Translations under genes and position numbers: made by a program
Shown here: piece by piece, positions 43,407 to 52,524 of the stretch
How positions within the stretch are numbered: position 1 is the first letter of the stretch
Layout: each line of letters begins with the position of its first letter
Notes under the pieces: generated by a model
Database searches by the model: none
Seen by the model: the letters and a program-made list of their open reading frames with translations, nothing else
Told to the model about the DNA's origin: nothing
Assembly (NCBI RefSeq): GCF_018614035.1
Contig: NZ_JAGGPA010000011.1
Location: 62,001-126,000, forward strand
Reading direction: 5' to 3'
Source: Streptomyces sp. ISL-96
Lineage (GTDB): Bacteria; Actinomycetota; Actinomycetes; Streptomycetales; Streptomycetaceae
DNA: 64,000 nucleotides

Positions 43407-44568
43407 CCATGCCGTCCTGCTTCGCCTGGAACATCTCGTACGCCCTCGGCGCGTCCGCGAGCGGCATGGAGTGGGTGGCGAATCCCTCCACCCCCAGCGG
43501 GTCCTCGTCGCCGAGGAGCGGCAGGATGTCGTCCACCCAGCGCTTGACGTTGGCCTGGCCCATCCGCAGCTGGATCTGCTTGTCGAAGAGGGTCAGCATC
43601 GGCAGCGGGTCCGCCATACCGCCGTACACGCCGGACAGCGAGATCGTGCCGCCCCGGCGCACCACGTCGATCGCGGTGTACAGGGCGTGCAGCCGGTCGA
43701 CTCCCGCGTGTTCCATCAGCCGCTGCGCCGCGGCGTCGGGCAGCAGGCCGGTCATCCACTGCGCCGCCTTGGCGACGGGCGCGCCGTGCGCCTCCATGCC
43801 GACGGCGTCGATCACGGCGTCGGTGCCCCGGCCGTCGGTCAGGTCGCGGATGGCGTCGGGGAGATCCTTCCCGTAACCGCGCAGGTCGAGCGCCCTGACG
43901 CCGCGCCTGCCCGCCCGGCTCAGCCGCTCCGGCACCAGGTCGACGCCGGCCACCAGGCTCGCGCCCCGGTGCAGGGCGACGCGGGCCGCCATGTCGCCGA
44001 TGGGTCCGAGGCCGAGTACGGTCACGGTGCCGCCGGGCGGAATCGCGGCGTACTCGACGGCCTGCCAGGCGGTGGGCAGGACGTCGGAGAGATAGACGTA
44101 CCGGTCGTCGGGCGGCCCGTCCGGCACCTTGACCGGCAGACTGTCACCGAACGGTACGCGCACGAACTCGGCCTGGCCGCCGGGGACCTGGCCGTACATC
44201 TTGGTGTATCCGAACAGTGCCGCGCCCATGCCCCGCTCCCGGACCTGGGTGGTCTCGCACTGCGAGTGCAGTCCCTGTTCGCACATGAAGCAGTGCTGGC
44301 ACGAGACATTGAAGGGGATCACCACGCGGTCGCCCGGCGCGAGCGCGGAGACACCGGCGCCGGCTTCCTCGACGATGCCCATGGCCTCGTGTCCGAGGAT
44401 GTCCCCGGGGTCCAGATAGGGCCCCAGGACCTCGTACAGGTGCAAGTCGGAACCGCAGATGCCGGTGGAGGTGACGCGTACGATCACGTCGGTCGGCTCT
44501 TTCAGCTGCGGGTCGGGCACCGTGTCCACCCGTACGTCCCGCCTTCCGTGCCAGGTCAGTGCGCGCAT
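43384..44568 (-). CDS. Zinc-dependent dehydrogenase (formaldehyde-dehydrogenase-like)
   Basis: A 394-residue MDR-family enzyme. The catalytic zinc residues are the Cys in STGICGSDLHLY and GHEAMG; the structural lobe reads CQHCFMCEQGLHSQC; the NAD-binding loop is VLGLGPIGDMAARVA. The insertions after residue 120 (GYTKMYGQVPGGQAEFVRVP) match the glutathione-independent formaldehyde dehydrogenase branch. The ATG follows GAGGAGAGAG. Substrate not determined; divergent from a WhiB gene. Confidence 0.87.
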   Translation of the reverse strand: MRALTWHGRRDVRVDTVPDPQLKEPTDVIVRVTSTGICGSDLHLYEVLGPYLDPGDILGHEAMGIVEEAGAGVSALAPGDRVVIPFNVSCQHCFMCEQGLHSQCETTQVRERGMGAALFGYTKMYGQVPGGQAEFVRVPFGDSLPVKVPDGPPDDRYVYLSDVLPTAWQAVEYAAIPPGGTVTVLGLGPIGDMAARVALHRGASLVAGVDLVPERLSRAGRRGVRALDLRGYGKDLPDAIRDLTDGRGTDAVIDAVGMEAHGAPVAKAAQWMTGLLPDAAAQRLMEHAGVDRLHALYTAIDVVRRGGTISLSGVYGGMADPLPMLTLFDKQIQLRMGQANVKRWVDDILPLLGDEDPLGVEGFATHSMPLADAPRAYEMFQAKQDGMVKTLLRP

Positions 44569-44738
44569 CGCTCTCTCCTCGTCACTGGGTCTCCATGACG
44601 CTCCGGGTCCCCCTGGCGGGCGCCGCCATTCCTGGCGGTCCGCCCGCTGTGGAAGCGGTCTGCGTACGGCGAGGCCGGCGGACGACACACCCGCCACACC
44701 CGCGTTTGGCCCGGAACGGGAAGGGCACCCGGCGACTC

Positions 44739-45020
44739 ATGGATGGGCTGCCACTGGACCAGGCGTGGTTACGCAGGGCCGCCTGCGCCGGGACCGACCC
44801 GGAACTCTTCTTCCCCGTGGGGGTCAAAGGCCCCGCGCTGGACGAACAGGCCGCGGCCAAGGAGATATGCGGGCGCTGTCCCGTGACCCGGCAGTGCCTC
44901 GCCTACGCGTTGCGTTCCGGACAGCGCACCGGAGTATGGGGCGGCCTGGGTGAAGAGGAACGCTCCCCGCTGCACCGGGCCAAGGCCCGGTCCGGCCGGA
45001 AGACACCCGCTCAGGACTGA
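44739..45020 (+). CDS. WhiB-family [4Fe-4S] regulatory protein
   Basis: A 93-residue actinobacterial Wbl protein. The four cluster-binding cysteines are in ACAGTDPELFF and EICGRCPVTRQCL, in a CX(n)CX2CX5C pattern, followed by the GVWGGLGEEER beta-turn motif and a basic C-terminal tail that would contact DNA or sigma factor. The ATG at 44739 gives the usual short N-terminus DGLPLDQAWLRRA. Which wbl paralogue it is cannot be decided here. The 254 bases after it contain no gene I can support. Confidence 0.88.
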   Translation: MDGLPLDQAWLRRAACAGTDPELFFPVGVKGPALDEQAAAKEICGRCPVTRQCLAYALRSGQRTGVWGGLGEEERSPLHRAKARSGRKTPAQD

Positions 45021-45274
45021 ACGGGCGGGTTCTCCACCAGGGCGGCTCAGGCTGCCGCGCAGCAGGCCGAGACCGGCGTCAAGGTCCCGGTTCCGCACCT
45101 CGGCCGCCTCGAAGGGCAGGCCGCCTGGGCCGGGAGCGGCCGGATCCGCGGAGCCGCGCCCCGAATCGGTCGAATCCGCCCATACGGCCGTTGTGGCCTC
45201 GTCGCTGCCCTCCGGCGACGGCGGTGCCCGTCGGCGGAGCCTCCACGGCCGGGCGGCTCGCCCCCTTCGCCCGT

Positions 45275-47872
45275 TCAGTGGACGGGGTTCGCCCCGCTGT
45301 CGTGCCCGGCGCCGGCCGGAGCCGTACGCCATGCGCGCGGGGACGGCCGCCACCGCATCACGCGGGTGGCCAGTGCGGCGTACGCGATGCCGACGAGGAG
45401 GGAGGCGATCGTCGCCACCACCGCGAACTGGTCTTCCAGGCGCGGGAAGACCTGCCAGTGCGTCACGTATATGTAGAGGGAACTGCCGGCGAGGACGCCC
45501 GCGACGCGGTTGACGGAGGCCAGGCTCGGTACGTTCCGTACCCAGATCAGCAGCGTCAGGCCGGCCATGACGACCGCCTCCCGGAACGGCTCCCCGCTGA
45601 AGAAGCCGGGCACGGTCGCCAGGGCTGCGGCGTTGACCAGCAGTCGTTGCCCCACCGTGGTCGCCCTCGCGGCGGTCCAGCCCAGGGCGAAGAGCCAGAA
45701 GACCGTGACCGCCAGCGGAACGTGTCCCCGGGCGTCGAGGCCGAAGAGGTCGTAGCGGCCGATCAGCCCCAGGGCCGTCAGACCGGCGGGGAGGGCGAAC
45801 GGGAAACGCCGCTCGGTGCGGTCCATCAGGGGCACGGCCAGCAGCGCCGCCACGGCGGCCAGCACGTAGAGGAGGACTTCGATGAACCAGAAGCCGTCGT
45901 TGGGGCCGAGGAGGCTGGTGAGCAGCAGGACGCTGGTGAAGCCGTAGTCGCCGGTGACGAGCAGCATCAGCGCGAGCCAGGCCATGCTCGGCAGGGCGAT
46001 GCGCGCGACACTGCGCCCCATGTTGCGCAGGCGCTCGCGACGTCCGGCTGAACTGAGCTGGAAGCGGGCGAAGTTGTATCCCGCCACGCCGAGCAGCACA
46101 TGTGCGCCGCCCTTGACGTTGAAAAGGTGGATGTGGGAGCCGACGATGAGCACGATGGCCACCGCCCGCAGGGCGACGCCGGTCTCCAGGGAGCGGCGGC
46201 GCGTGCTGCGACGCGCCTCGGCCGGCCGCTGTGCCGACAACCGCTGAAGGTCGCGGATGGGGAGCGTGTGCCAGTTGTCGGGCAGACGCCCCAGCAGCCC
46301 TTCGAGGTTGAGTGACATCTCGACGTACGAAAGGGAATCGCCGCCGAGGCTGACGAAGCTGCCGCTCTCGGTGACGTCGTCCCGGTCGAGGATCTGCGCG
46401 TACAGCCGGCACAGGTCGACAGCGGCCGGCACGGATGCCGCCTCGTCGGCAGGGGCCTCGGACGCGGGAGGCCGGGTCAGCTCGCGTATCGCCCGGTAGT
46501 CGGGCTTTCCGGTGGCGAGCCTGGGCAGTTGGGGAAGCACACGGACGCGTACGGCGCGCGCCGGCAGGCCGCATTCGGCGGTCACCAGTCGTCGTATCCG
46601 GGCGGGGTCGGCCGTGTCCGGATCGCCGGCGACGGCCACTGCGAGCGCGTCGTCGGCGGCGGTGCAGCAGGAGGTGACGCCGTGCCTTTCGAGCATGACC
46701 TCGACCTGCTGGGGGTCGATGCGCAGGCCGAGGATCTTCGCGAACCGGCTGCGCCGGCCGACCAGTTCGTACAGGCCGTCGGGGGTACGCCGGGCGATGT
46801 CCCCGGTGTGCAGTTCGTCGACCGTACGGCCGGTCCCGAGGTCCTCCGGGCTTTCGGCGTATCCGAGCATGACGTTGGGTCCCGCGTACACCAGCTCGCC
46901 GGTGGACTCGCCGGGCCAGTCCGGCAGCGGCTGGAGCCGGAAGGACCCTCCGGGGATCGCGATTCCGGCCGCCTCGGGGCGGGTTGCCGCGAGGTCCGGC
47001 GGCAGGTAGGCCATGCGGGCCGTGGCCTCGGTCTGGCCGTACATCACGAAGAGCTCCCAGCCGGCGGCGCGGCCCAGAGCGGCGTACCGCGCGACCCGCT
47101 CGGGCGCCAGGCGGCCGCCCGCCTGGGTGATGTAGCGCAGGTCCGGGAGGTCCATCGTGGCGAAGCCGACGCGGTCGAGCAGGTCGAAGGTGTACGGGAC
47201 GCCGGCGAGGCTCGACCCGCGGGCGGTGCGGAACAGCTCCCAGAAGCAGGCGACGGTGACGGACAGGCCGGTGAGGATCACCGCGGCGCCGCGCAGGAGG
47301 TGGCTGTGGATGACGGAGAGGCCGTAGCAGTAGTGCATCGGCAGGGTGGTCGCGGCGCGGTCGGTGTCCCGGATGTCCAGGTACTCGGCTATGGACTCCG
47401 CGTTGGCCTGCAGGTTCTCGTGCGAGAGCCGGACGAGCTTCGGCGACCCGGTCGAGCCGGAGGTGCTCAGCAGCAGTGCGAGGTCCGGGTGCAGGGTGTG
47501 CGCGGAGACGTCACGCCGCTCGTCGAGCACCCATTCGCCGCCGTCCGCGTGCGCCACGACGTCCGGGTCGTACGCCTCGGTCAGTGACCGTACGGCCTCG
47601 GGGTGGTCGCCCGGCACCAGCAGGACGGGGTGTCCCGCCGCCAGGGCCGCGAGGTGTACGACGAGGGCGTCGACGGTGTTGGCGGCGACGAGCAGGACCA
47701 GGCGCCGCTCCCGGCCGAGGCGGCGGGCGGTCGCGTCGACCCGCGCGGCGAGCTCGCGGTAGGACACCGGGCCGTCGGCGGTGATGACGGCCGTGCGGTC
47801 GCCGTGGGCCGCGAGGCCGCGGGCGAACGGGACGGTCTGGGCGCCTGGGAGCAGGCCGGAAGGGGCTGTCAC
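45275..47872 (-). CDS. Adenylation/carrier/membrane-acyltransferase fusion (A-PCP-AT3)
   Basis: An 865-residue three-part protein. Residues ~5-475 are an AMP-forming ligase: LLLSTSGSTGSPKLVRLSHE (A3), YGQTEAT (A5), ELHTGDI (A7) and the LATGKPDY lysine (A10). Residues ~485-560 are a carrier domain with the phosphopantetheine Ser in LGGDSLSYVEMS. Residues ~575-850 are an integral-membrane acyltransferase-3 domain with about ten helices. It should activate an acid, hold it as a thioester and pass it to an acceptor at the membrane. An iron box ten bases before the GTG start implies iron repression. Start choice is uncertain, as no ribosome site is clear. Confidence 0.82.
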   Translation of the reverse strand: MTAPSGLLPGAQTVPFARGLAAHGDRTAVITADGPVSYRELAARVDATARRLGRERRLVLLVAANTVDALVVHLAALAAGHPVLLVPGDHPEAVRSLTEAYDPDVVAHADGGEWVLDERRDVSAHTLHPDLALLLSTSGSTGSPKLVRLSHENLQANAESIAEYLDIRDTDRAATTLPMHYCYGLSVIHSHLLRGAAVILTGLSVTVACFWELFRTARGSSLAGVPYTFDLLDRVGFATMDLPDLRYITQAGGRLAPERVARYAALGRAAGWELFVMYGQTEATARMAYLPPDLAATRPEAAGIAIPGGSFRLQPLPDWPGESTGELVYAGPNVMLGYAESPEDLGTGRTVDELHTGDIARRTPDGLYELVGRRSRFAKILGLRIDPQQVEVMLERHGVTSCCTAADDALAVAVAGDPDTADPARIRRLVTAECGLPARAVRVRVLPQLPRLATGKPDYRAIRELTRPPASEAPADEAASVPAAVDLCRLYAQILDRDDVTESGSFVSLGGDSLSYVEMSLNLEGLLGRLPDNWHTLPIRDLQRLSAQRPAEARRSTRRRSLETGVALRAVAIVLIVGSHIHLFNVKGGAHVLLGVAGYNFARFQLSSAGRRERLRNMGRSVARIALPSMAWLALMLLVTGDYGFTSVLLLTSLLGPNDGFWFIEVLLYVLAAVAALLAVPLMDRTERRFPFALPAGLTALGLIGRYDLFGLDARGHVPLAVTVFWLFALGWTAARATTVGQRLLVNAAALATVPGFFSGEPFREAVVMAGLTLLIWVRNVPSLASVNRVAGVLAGSSLYIYVTHWQVFPRLEDQFAVVATIASLLVGIAYAALATRVMRWRPSPRAWRTAPAGAGHDSGANPVH

Positions 47873-47881
47873 AAGCGCATC

Positions 47882-47900
47882 TTAGGAAAGGCTTACCTCA
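47882..47900 (-). promoter_or_regulatory. Iron box upstream of the A-PCP-AT3 gene
   Basis: TTAGGAAAGGCTTACCTCA closely matches the DmdR/IdeR consensus TTAGGTTAGGCTNACCTAA. It is ten bases before the GTG start, so Fe2+-repressor binding would block expression in iron-replete cells. Confidence 0.75.
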
Positions 47901-48013
47901 GGGCATAGTCACAGAAACGTCACAACTGATCCACTGCGGGTGCACAGATAAAGAACAGGTAAGGTCGGCTCCGCCGCCCGCTCGACGCTGCCGAAACGTT
48001 GCGTACGTCACTC

Positions 48014-48043
48014 TTGACGTTTAGGTTAGGTTTGCCTTATCTA
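48014..48043 (+). promoter_or_regulatory. Iron-regulated promoter of the ferric ABC operon
   Basis: A -35 TTGACG (48014-48019) and -10 TATCTA (48038-48043) are 18 bases apart, and the spacer holds an iron box TTAGGTTAGGTTTGCCTTA (48021-48039). The layout is that of direct repression by a DmdR1/IdeR-type regulator. Confidence 0.8.
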
Positions 48044-48098
48044 TAGGTCCCCGACGACGCGCCGCGCGGCGGATTTCAGCCATGCAGAAAGGCTTCGC

Positions 48099-49118
48099 AT
48101 GCGACGCCCCTTGATCCGACGTCTGACCGCGTTCTGCGCGGCAGCGGCCCTCCTCGCCACCGTCGCGGGCTGCGGCAACGCCGAGGACGACGCCGGCCTC
48201 GTGATCTATTCCGGCCGCAACGAGAACCTGGTCAAGCCGCTCCTGGACGATCTGGAGAAGGCCATCGGCACGACGGTCGCCGTCCGCTACGGCGACAGCG
48301 CCGAAATGGCCGCCCAGATCCAGGAGGAGGGCGACAAGACCAAGGCCGGCCTGTTCTTCTCCCAGGACGCCGGAGCCCTCGGGGCCCTCTCCACGAAGGG
48401 CCTGCTGAAGAAGCTCCCCCAGTCGACGCTGGACCGGGTGGACCCGTCGTTCCGCGGCGGTGCGGGCGACTGGGTCGGCACCTCGGGACGCGTCCGCGTC
48501 CTCGCGTACAACCCCGGCCAGGTCACCAAGGTGCCGGACAGCGTGCACGAGCTGACCAAGCCGGAGTGGAAGGGCAAGGTCGGATACGTCCCGACCAACG
48601 CCTCCTTCCATGCCTTCGTCACCGGCATGCGCGTCCTGGAGGGCGACGACGCCACCCGCACCTGGCTCAAGGGCCTCAAGGCCAACGAGCCGAAGGTGTA
48701 CGAGAACAACCTCAAGGTGCTGGAGGCGGTCGGCAAGGGCGAGGTCGCCCTGGGCCTGGTCAACCACTACTACTGGTACGAGCAGGTCGCCGAGAAGGGC
48801 GAGGACAAGGTCGGCGCGAAGATTCACTTCCTGCCCGGCGGCGACCCGGGTTCGCTCGTCAACGCGGCCGGAGTCGGCACCCTCAAGAGCAGCGACCAGA
48901 CCGCGGCCGCGCAGAAGGCCGTGGACTTCCTGCTCTCCAAGAAGGCGCAGACGTACTTCGCCGAGGACACCAAGGAATACCCGCTGGCCGCCGGTGTGAC
49001 CAGCACGGTCAAGGACCTGCCGCCGCTGGACTCCCTCGACGCCCCCAAGATCGACCTCGGAAAGCTGGAATCACTTCAGGAGACCCTGAAGATGCTTCAG
49101 GACGTCGGGATGGTCTGA
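48099..49118 (+). CDS. Ferric iron ABC transporter substrate-binding lipoprotein (FbpA-like)
   Basis: A 339-residue binding lipoprotein with lipobox ATVAGCG (Cys near residue 25) and the mature start LVIYSGRNENLVKPLLDDLEK, the hallmark of the Fbp/Fut ferric-binding group. Further marks are YGDSAEMAAQI, SGRVRVLAYN and NHYYWYEQVA, where the paired tyrosines are the expected Fe3+ ligands. It heads a three-gene operon under an iron box, so it should be made when iron is scarce. Confidence 0.9.
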   Translation: MRRPLIRRLTAFCAAAALLATVAGCGNAEDDAGLVIYSGRNENLVKPLLDDLEKAIGTTVAVRYGDSAEMAAQIQEEGDKTKAGLFFSQDAGALGALSTKGLLKKLPQSTLDRVDPSFRGGAGDWVGTSGRVRVLAYNPGQVTKVPDSVHELTKPEWKGKVGYVPTNASFHAFVTGMRVLEGDDATRTWLKGLKANEPKVYENNLKVLEAVGKGEVALGLVNHYYWYEQVAEKGEDKVGAKIHFLPGGDPGSLVNAAGVGTLKSSDQTAAAQKAVDFLLSKKAQTYFAEDTKEYPLAAGVTSTVKDLPPLDSLDAPKIDLGKLESLQETLKMLQDVGMV

Positions 49119-49124
49119 GCCGTC

Positions 49125-50714
49125 ATGACAGCTCCGGATCCCGTCGTACCGGCGGGACCGGCAGCCCTCCCGCCCCGCCCGCCCGCGTCGGCGGGGCGGC
49201 TGAGCGCGGAGCGCCGCCCGCCCGCCGTCCTCGTCGTACCCGCCGTCGTGGCAGCGGTGTTCGCGCTGCTGCCGCTCGGCTATCTCGCGGTCCGCTCCCT
49301 GGAGCGCGGCCCCGCCTTCGCGTGGCAGGTCGTCGCGAACGAGCGCACGGCCGAACTGCTCGGCCGGAGCCTGGGTCTGGCCGCCGTCGTGGTCACGGCC
49401 TGTCTGCTGCTGGGCATTTCGCTGGCCTGGCTGACCGTACGGACCGCTCTGCCCGGCGCCAGGGCATGGTCCGTGCTGGTGACACTGCCGCTGGCGGTGC
49501 CCAGTTACGTCGCGGCGTTCGCGTGGCTGTCCGCCTTCCCGGAGCTGGCCGGCTTCACCGGGTCGGCACTCGCGCTGACCCTGGTGAGCTTCCCGTACGT
49601 CTACCTGCCCGTCACGGCCTCGCTGCGCGGCGCGGATCCGGCGCAGGAGGAGGTCTCGCGCTCGCTCGGCGCCGGGCCGCTGCGGACCTTCCTGCGCGTC
49701 ACGCTGCCGCAGGTGCGGCCGGCGGCGGCCGGGGGGGCGGTGCTGGTAGCGCTGTACGTACTCTCCGACTTCGGCGCCGTGTCCCTGATGCGGTACGACA
49801 CCTTCACGCGCGGCATCTACACCTCCTACCGGGCGAGTTTCGACCGCACTCCGGCCGCCGCGCTCAGCGTCGTCCTGGTGGTGATGACCATCGCCCTGGT
49901 GGCCGCCGAGGCACGTACGCGCGGCCGGGCGGGCCATGCCAGGACGGGTACCGGCGCCGCGCGCCCGGCCGTCCCGGCCGCCCTCGGCCGGTGGCGCGTA
50001 CCGGCGGTGGCCTGGTGCGGGGCGGTCACGGCCGTCGCCGTCGTCACTCCGCTGGCCACGCTCGGCTACTGGCTCGCCGTCGGCAACTCCGCGACCTGGG
50101 ACCCCGCCCGGCTGCTCGACACCGCCGGCACGACCCTCGGCGTCGCCGCCGCGGGCGCCGCGCTCACCACGCTGCTCGCCCTCCCCGTGGGCGTGATCGC
50201 CGCCCGCCACCGGGGACGCGCCGCACACCTGCTGGAACAGTCCGCCTACGCGGGCCACGCGCTCCCCGGCATCACGGTGGCCCTCTCCCTGGTCTTCTTC
50301 GCGGTCCGTTACGCCGAACCGCTCTACCAGGCGTACCCGTTGCTGGTCTGCGCGTACGCCGTGCTGTTCCTGCCGGTCGCCGTCGCCGCCACGCGAGCCG
50401 CCGTGCTCCAGTCCCCGCCCGTACTGGAGGACGTCGCCCGCTCGCTCGGCCGCAGTCCGCTGCGCGTACTGCGCGAGATCACGGTGCCGCTGGCCGCGCC
50501 AGGTGTCGCCGCCGGGGCCGCGCTGACCTTCGTCGTATGCATGAAGGAACTGCCGGCGACGCTGCTCCTGCGCCCCACCGGCATGGACACTCTCGCCACC
50601 CGTCTGTGGACCGAGACGGGAACCGGATCGTTCGCCGCCGCCGCGCCGTACGCCGCGGCGCTGATCCTGCTCGCCGCCATCCCCTCCTACCTCCTCGGGA
50701 GGCACCGCACATGA
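49125..50714 (+). CDS. Ferric iron ABC transporter permease (FbpB-like)
   Basis: A 529-residue permease with about twelve membrane helices in two homologous halves. Each half carries an EAA-type cytoplasmic loop that docks with the ATPase: EEVSRSLGAGPLRTFLRVTLP near residue 170 and LEDVARSLGRSPLRVLREITV near residue 435. The fused two-unit form is typical of iron (Fbp/Sfu) importers. Its stop overlaps the ATPase start (ATGA), so stoichiometry is maintained by coupling. Confidence 0.9.
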   Translation: MTAPDPVVPAGPAALPPRPPASAGRLSAERRPPAVLVVPAVVAAVFALLPLGYLAVRSLERGPAFAWQVVANERTAELLGRSLGLAAVVVTACLLLGISLAWLTVRTALPGARAWSVLVTLPLAVPSYVAAFAWLSAFPELAGFTGSALALTLVSFPYVYLPVTASLRGADPAQEEVSRSLGAGPLRTFLRVTLPQVRPAAAGGAVLVALYVLSDFGAVSLMRYDTFTRGIYTSYRASFDRTPAAALSVVLVVMTIALVAAEARTRGRAGHARTGTGAARPAVPAALGRWRVPAVAWCGAVTAVAVVTPLATLGYWLAVGNSATWDPARLLDTAGTTLGVAAAGAALTTLLALPVGVIAARHRGRAAHLLEQSAYAGHALPGITVALSLVFFAVRYAEPLYQAYPLLVCAYAVLFLPVAVAATRAAVLQSPPVLEDVARSLGRSPLRVLREITVPLAAPGVAAGAALTFVVCMKELPATLLLRPTGMDTLATRLWTETGTGSFAAAAPYAAALILLAAIPSYLLGRHRT

Positions 50715-51754
50715 ACGATCTGCGGATCACCGGCGTGTCCAAGGCCTACGGCCCGGGCTCGACGGTCCTCGACGGACTCGACCTGCACGTCCCCGGCGGC
50801 GCCCTGGCCGCCGTACTCGGCCCGTCCGGCTGCGGCAAGACCACCTTGCTCCGCGTCATCGCCGGCTTCCTGCGCGCCGACGCGGGCACCGTCACGGTCG
50901 GCGGCCGCACCCTGACCTCCCCCGGAGTGCATCTCCCTCCCGAGAGCCGCCGGGTCGGCATCGTGCCCCAAGAGGGCGCGCTCTTCCCGCACTTGAGCGT
51001 CGCCCGCAACGTCGCCTTCGGCCTCACCGGCCTCGACCGCACCAAGCGTCGCAGCCGTACGGAAGAGATGCTGGAACTCGTCGGCCTCGCCGGATACGGC
51101 GACCGCATGCCGCACGAACTGTCCGGCGGCCAGCAGCAACGCATCGCGCTCGCCCGCGCCCTGGCACCGGCGCCCGCCCTGGTCCTGCTGGACGAGCCGT
51201 TCAACGCCCTCGACAGCGCCCTGCGCGCAGGGGTCAGGGCCGATGTACGAGCCGCCCTGCGCGCCACCGGAGCCACCGGTGTCCTGGTCACCCACGACCA
51301 GCAGGAAGCCCTCTCCACGGCGGATCTGGTAGCGGTCGTACGGGACGGACGGGTCGCCCAGTGCGACACGCCCCAGGAGGTCTACCGCCGCCCCGCCGAC
51401 ACCTGGGTGGCCCGCTTCGTCGGCGACGCCGTGCTGCTCCCGGCCGCCGCTGACGAAAACACGGCCGCGACCGCGCTGGGCCGCCTCTCACTCGCCGCAC
51501 CCGCCGGGGGCCGGCGCGACGGCACCGTGCTGCTGCGCCCGGAGCAACTCCAACTCACGGAAAGCGCGGGGGCGTCGGAGAGCGCCCAGGGCACCGTGAC
51601 CGATGTGGCCTACTACGGTCACGACGCCATGGTCACCGTCGCTGTCGACGGCCTGGGAGACCCGGTCGGCATCCGGGTCGCCGGACCTGTGTCCGTACGC
51701 CCGGGCCAGCGCACCGGCATCCGCGTCACGGGTGAGGCGACGCTGCATCCCTGA
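50711..51754 (+). CDS. Ferric iron ABC transporter ATP-binding protein (FbpC-like)
   Basis: A 347-residue ATPase with Walker A GPSGCGKTTLL, signature LSGGQQQRIALARAL, Walker B LVLLDEPFNAL and the switch His in VTHDQQEAL. The C-terminal 100 residues form a TOBE-type regulatory domain (VLLRPEQLQL, GHDAMVTVAV). Third gene of the iron importer; a convergent SDR gene ends 11 bases later with no visible terminator. Confidence 0.9.
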   Translation: MNDLRITGVSKAYGPGSTVLDGLDLHVPGGALAAVLGPSGCGKTTLLRVIAGFLRADAGTVTVGGRTLTSPGVHLPPESRRVGIVPQEGALFPHLSVARNVAFGLTGLDRTKRRSRTEEMLELVGLAGYGDRMPHELSGGQQQRIALARALAPAPALVLLDEPFNALDSALRAGVRADVRAALRATGATGVLVTHDQQEALSTADLVAVVRDGRVAQCDTPQEVYRRPADTWVARFVGDAVLLPAAADENTAATALGRLSLAAPAGGRRDGTVLLRPEQLQLTESAGASESAQGTVTDVAYYGHDAMVTVAVDGLGDPVGIRVAGPVSVRPGQRTGIRVTGEATLHP

Positions 51755-51765
51755 GTTCCGTCCCC

Positions 51766-52524
51766 TCACCAGGGCGCGACACCGTCCTCCGTGAGGAAGG
51801 CGCGGTCGGGCAGCTCATCAGGGGCCAGGGTGGCGAAGTGGACGATCGTCCGCGCGCCTTCCTGAACCGTCTTCGTGCCCGCGAAGTTGTTCATGTCGGT
51901 CGCTACGTATCCGGGAGAGACCGCGCAGACGGTGACACCCCATTCCCTCAGCTGGTCGGCCAGGAGTACCGAGGTCATGTTCAGCGCCACTTTGGAGGCG
52001 CAGTACGCAATGAGGTCGGCCCGTCCCGCCGGGCCGCTTCCCGTGGTCCGCGCGAAGGTGGCGAGCGCGCTGGTTACGTTCACCACCCGGCCGCCGGCGG
52101 TGCGCAGCGCCGGCAGCAACGCCTGTGTGAGCGCGAACGCTCCGACGAAGTTCGTCTCGAGCGTGCTCCTCAGCATCTCGACGGACATCTCGTCGAGAGT
52201 CCGGCGTTCGCCCCGGACCACTCCGTTGACTCCCGCGTTGTTGACGAGGATGTCGAGGCGGCCGAAGGATGCGCCGACGAGCTCGGCGACCGACCGGACC
52301 GATTTCTCCTCGGTCACGTCCAGCCGCGCGAACCGGATGTCGCCGCCCTCGGCCGCGAGTTCGGCCGCCGCGGCTCTGCCGCGTTCTTCGTCCCGGGCGG
52401 TGAGCAGAACGCTCATCCCCCTTGCCGCGAGCCGGCGGCTCACCTCCTTGCCGAGCCCCTTGTTCCCGCCGGTCACCAGTGCCGTAGGCCGTGGGGCGCC
52501 GTCGCGTTCGCCGGAGTTGGTCAT
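51766..52524 (-). CDS. Short-chain dehydrogenase/reductase
   Basis: A 252-residue classical-type SDR with the NAD(P) loop VTGGNKGLGKEV, NNAGV, the catalytic Ser in VNVTSALA, YCASKVALN (YxxxK) and SPGYVATDMN. It is close to carbonyl-reductase-like members. The ATG overlaps the MFS stop by four bases, so exporter and reductase are translated together. It may belong to the metabolite cluster to its right or be a stand-alone detoxification pair. Confidence 0.87.
   Translation of the reverse strand: MTNSGERDGAPRPTALVTGGNKGLGKEVSRRLAARGMSVLLTARDEERGRAAAAELAAEGGDIRFARLDVTEEKSVRSVAELVGASFGRLDILVNNAGVNGVVRGERRTLDEMSVEMLRSTLETNFVGAFALTQALLPALRTAGGRVVNVTSALATFARTTGSGPAGRADLIAYCASKVALNMTSVLLADQLREWGVTVCAVSPGYVATDMNNFAGTKTVQEGARTIVHFATLAPDELPDRAFLTEDGVAPW

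Noticed and set aside
44769..46574. Minus-strand frame running through the WhiB gene and the 3' end of the fusion gene
   Set aside because: Only the part at about 45030-45210 looks protein-like, with no start or domain; the rest is a shadow of known genes.
47952..47966. AGGTAAGGTCGGC as a third iron box
   Set aside because: Only one half resembles the consensus and it is not centred on a promoter.
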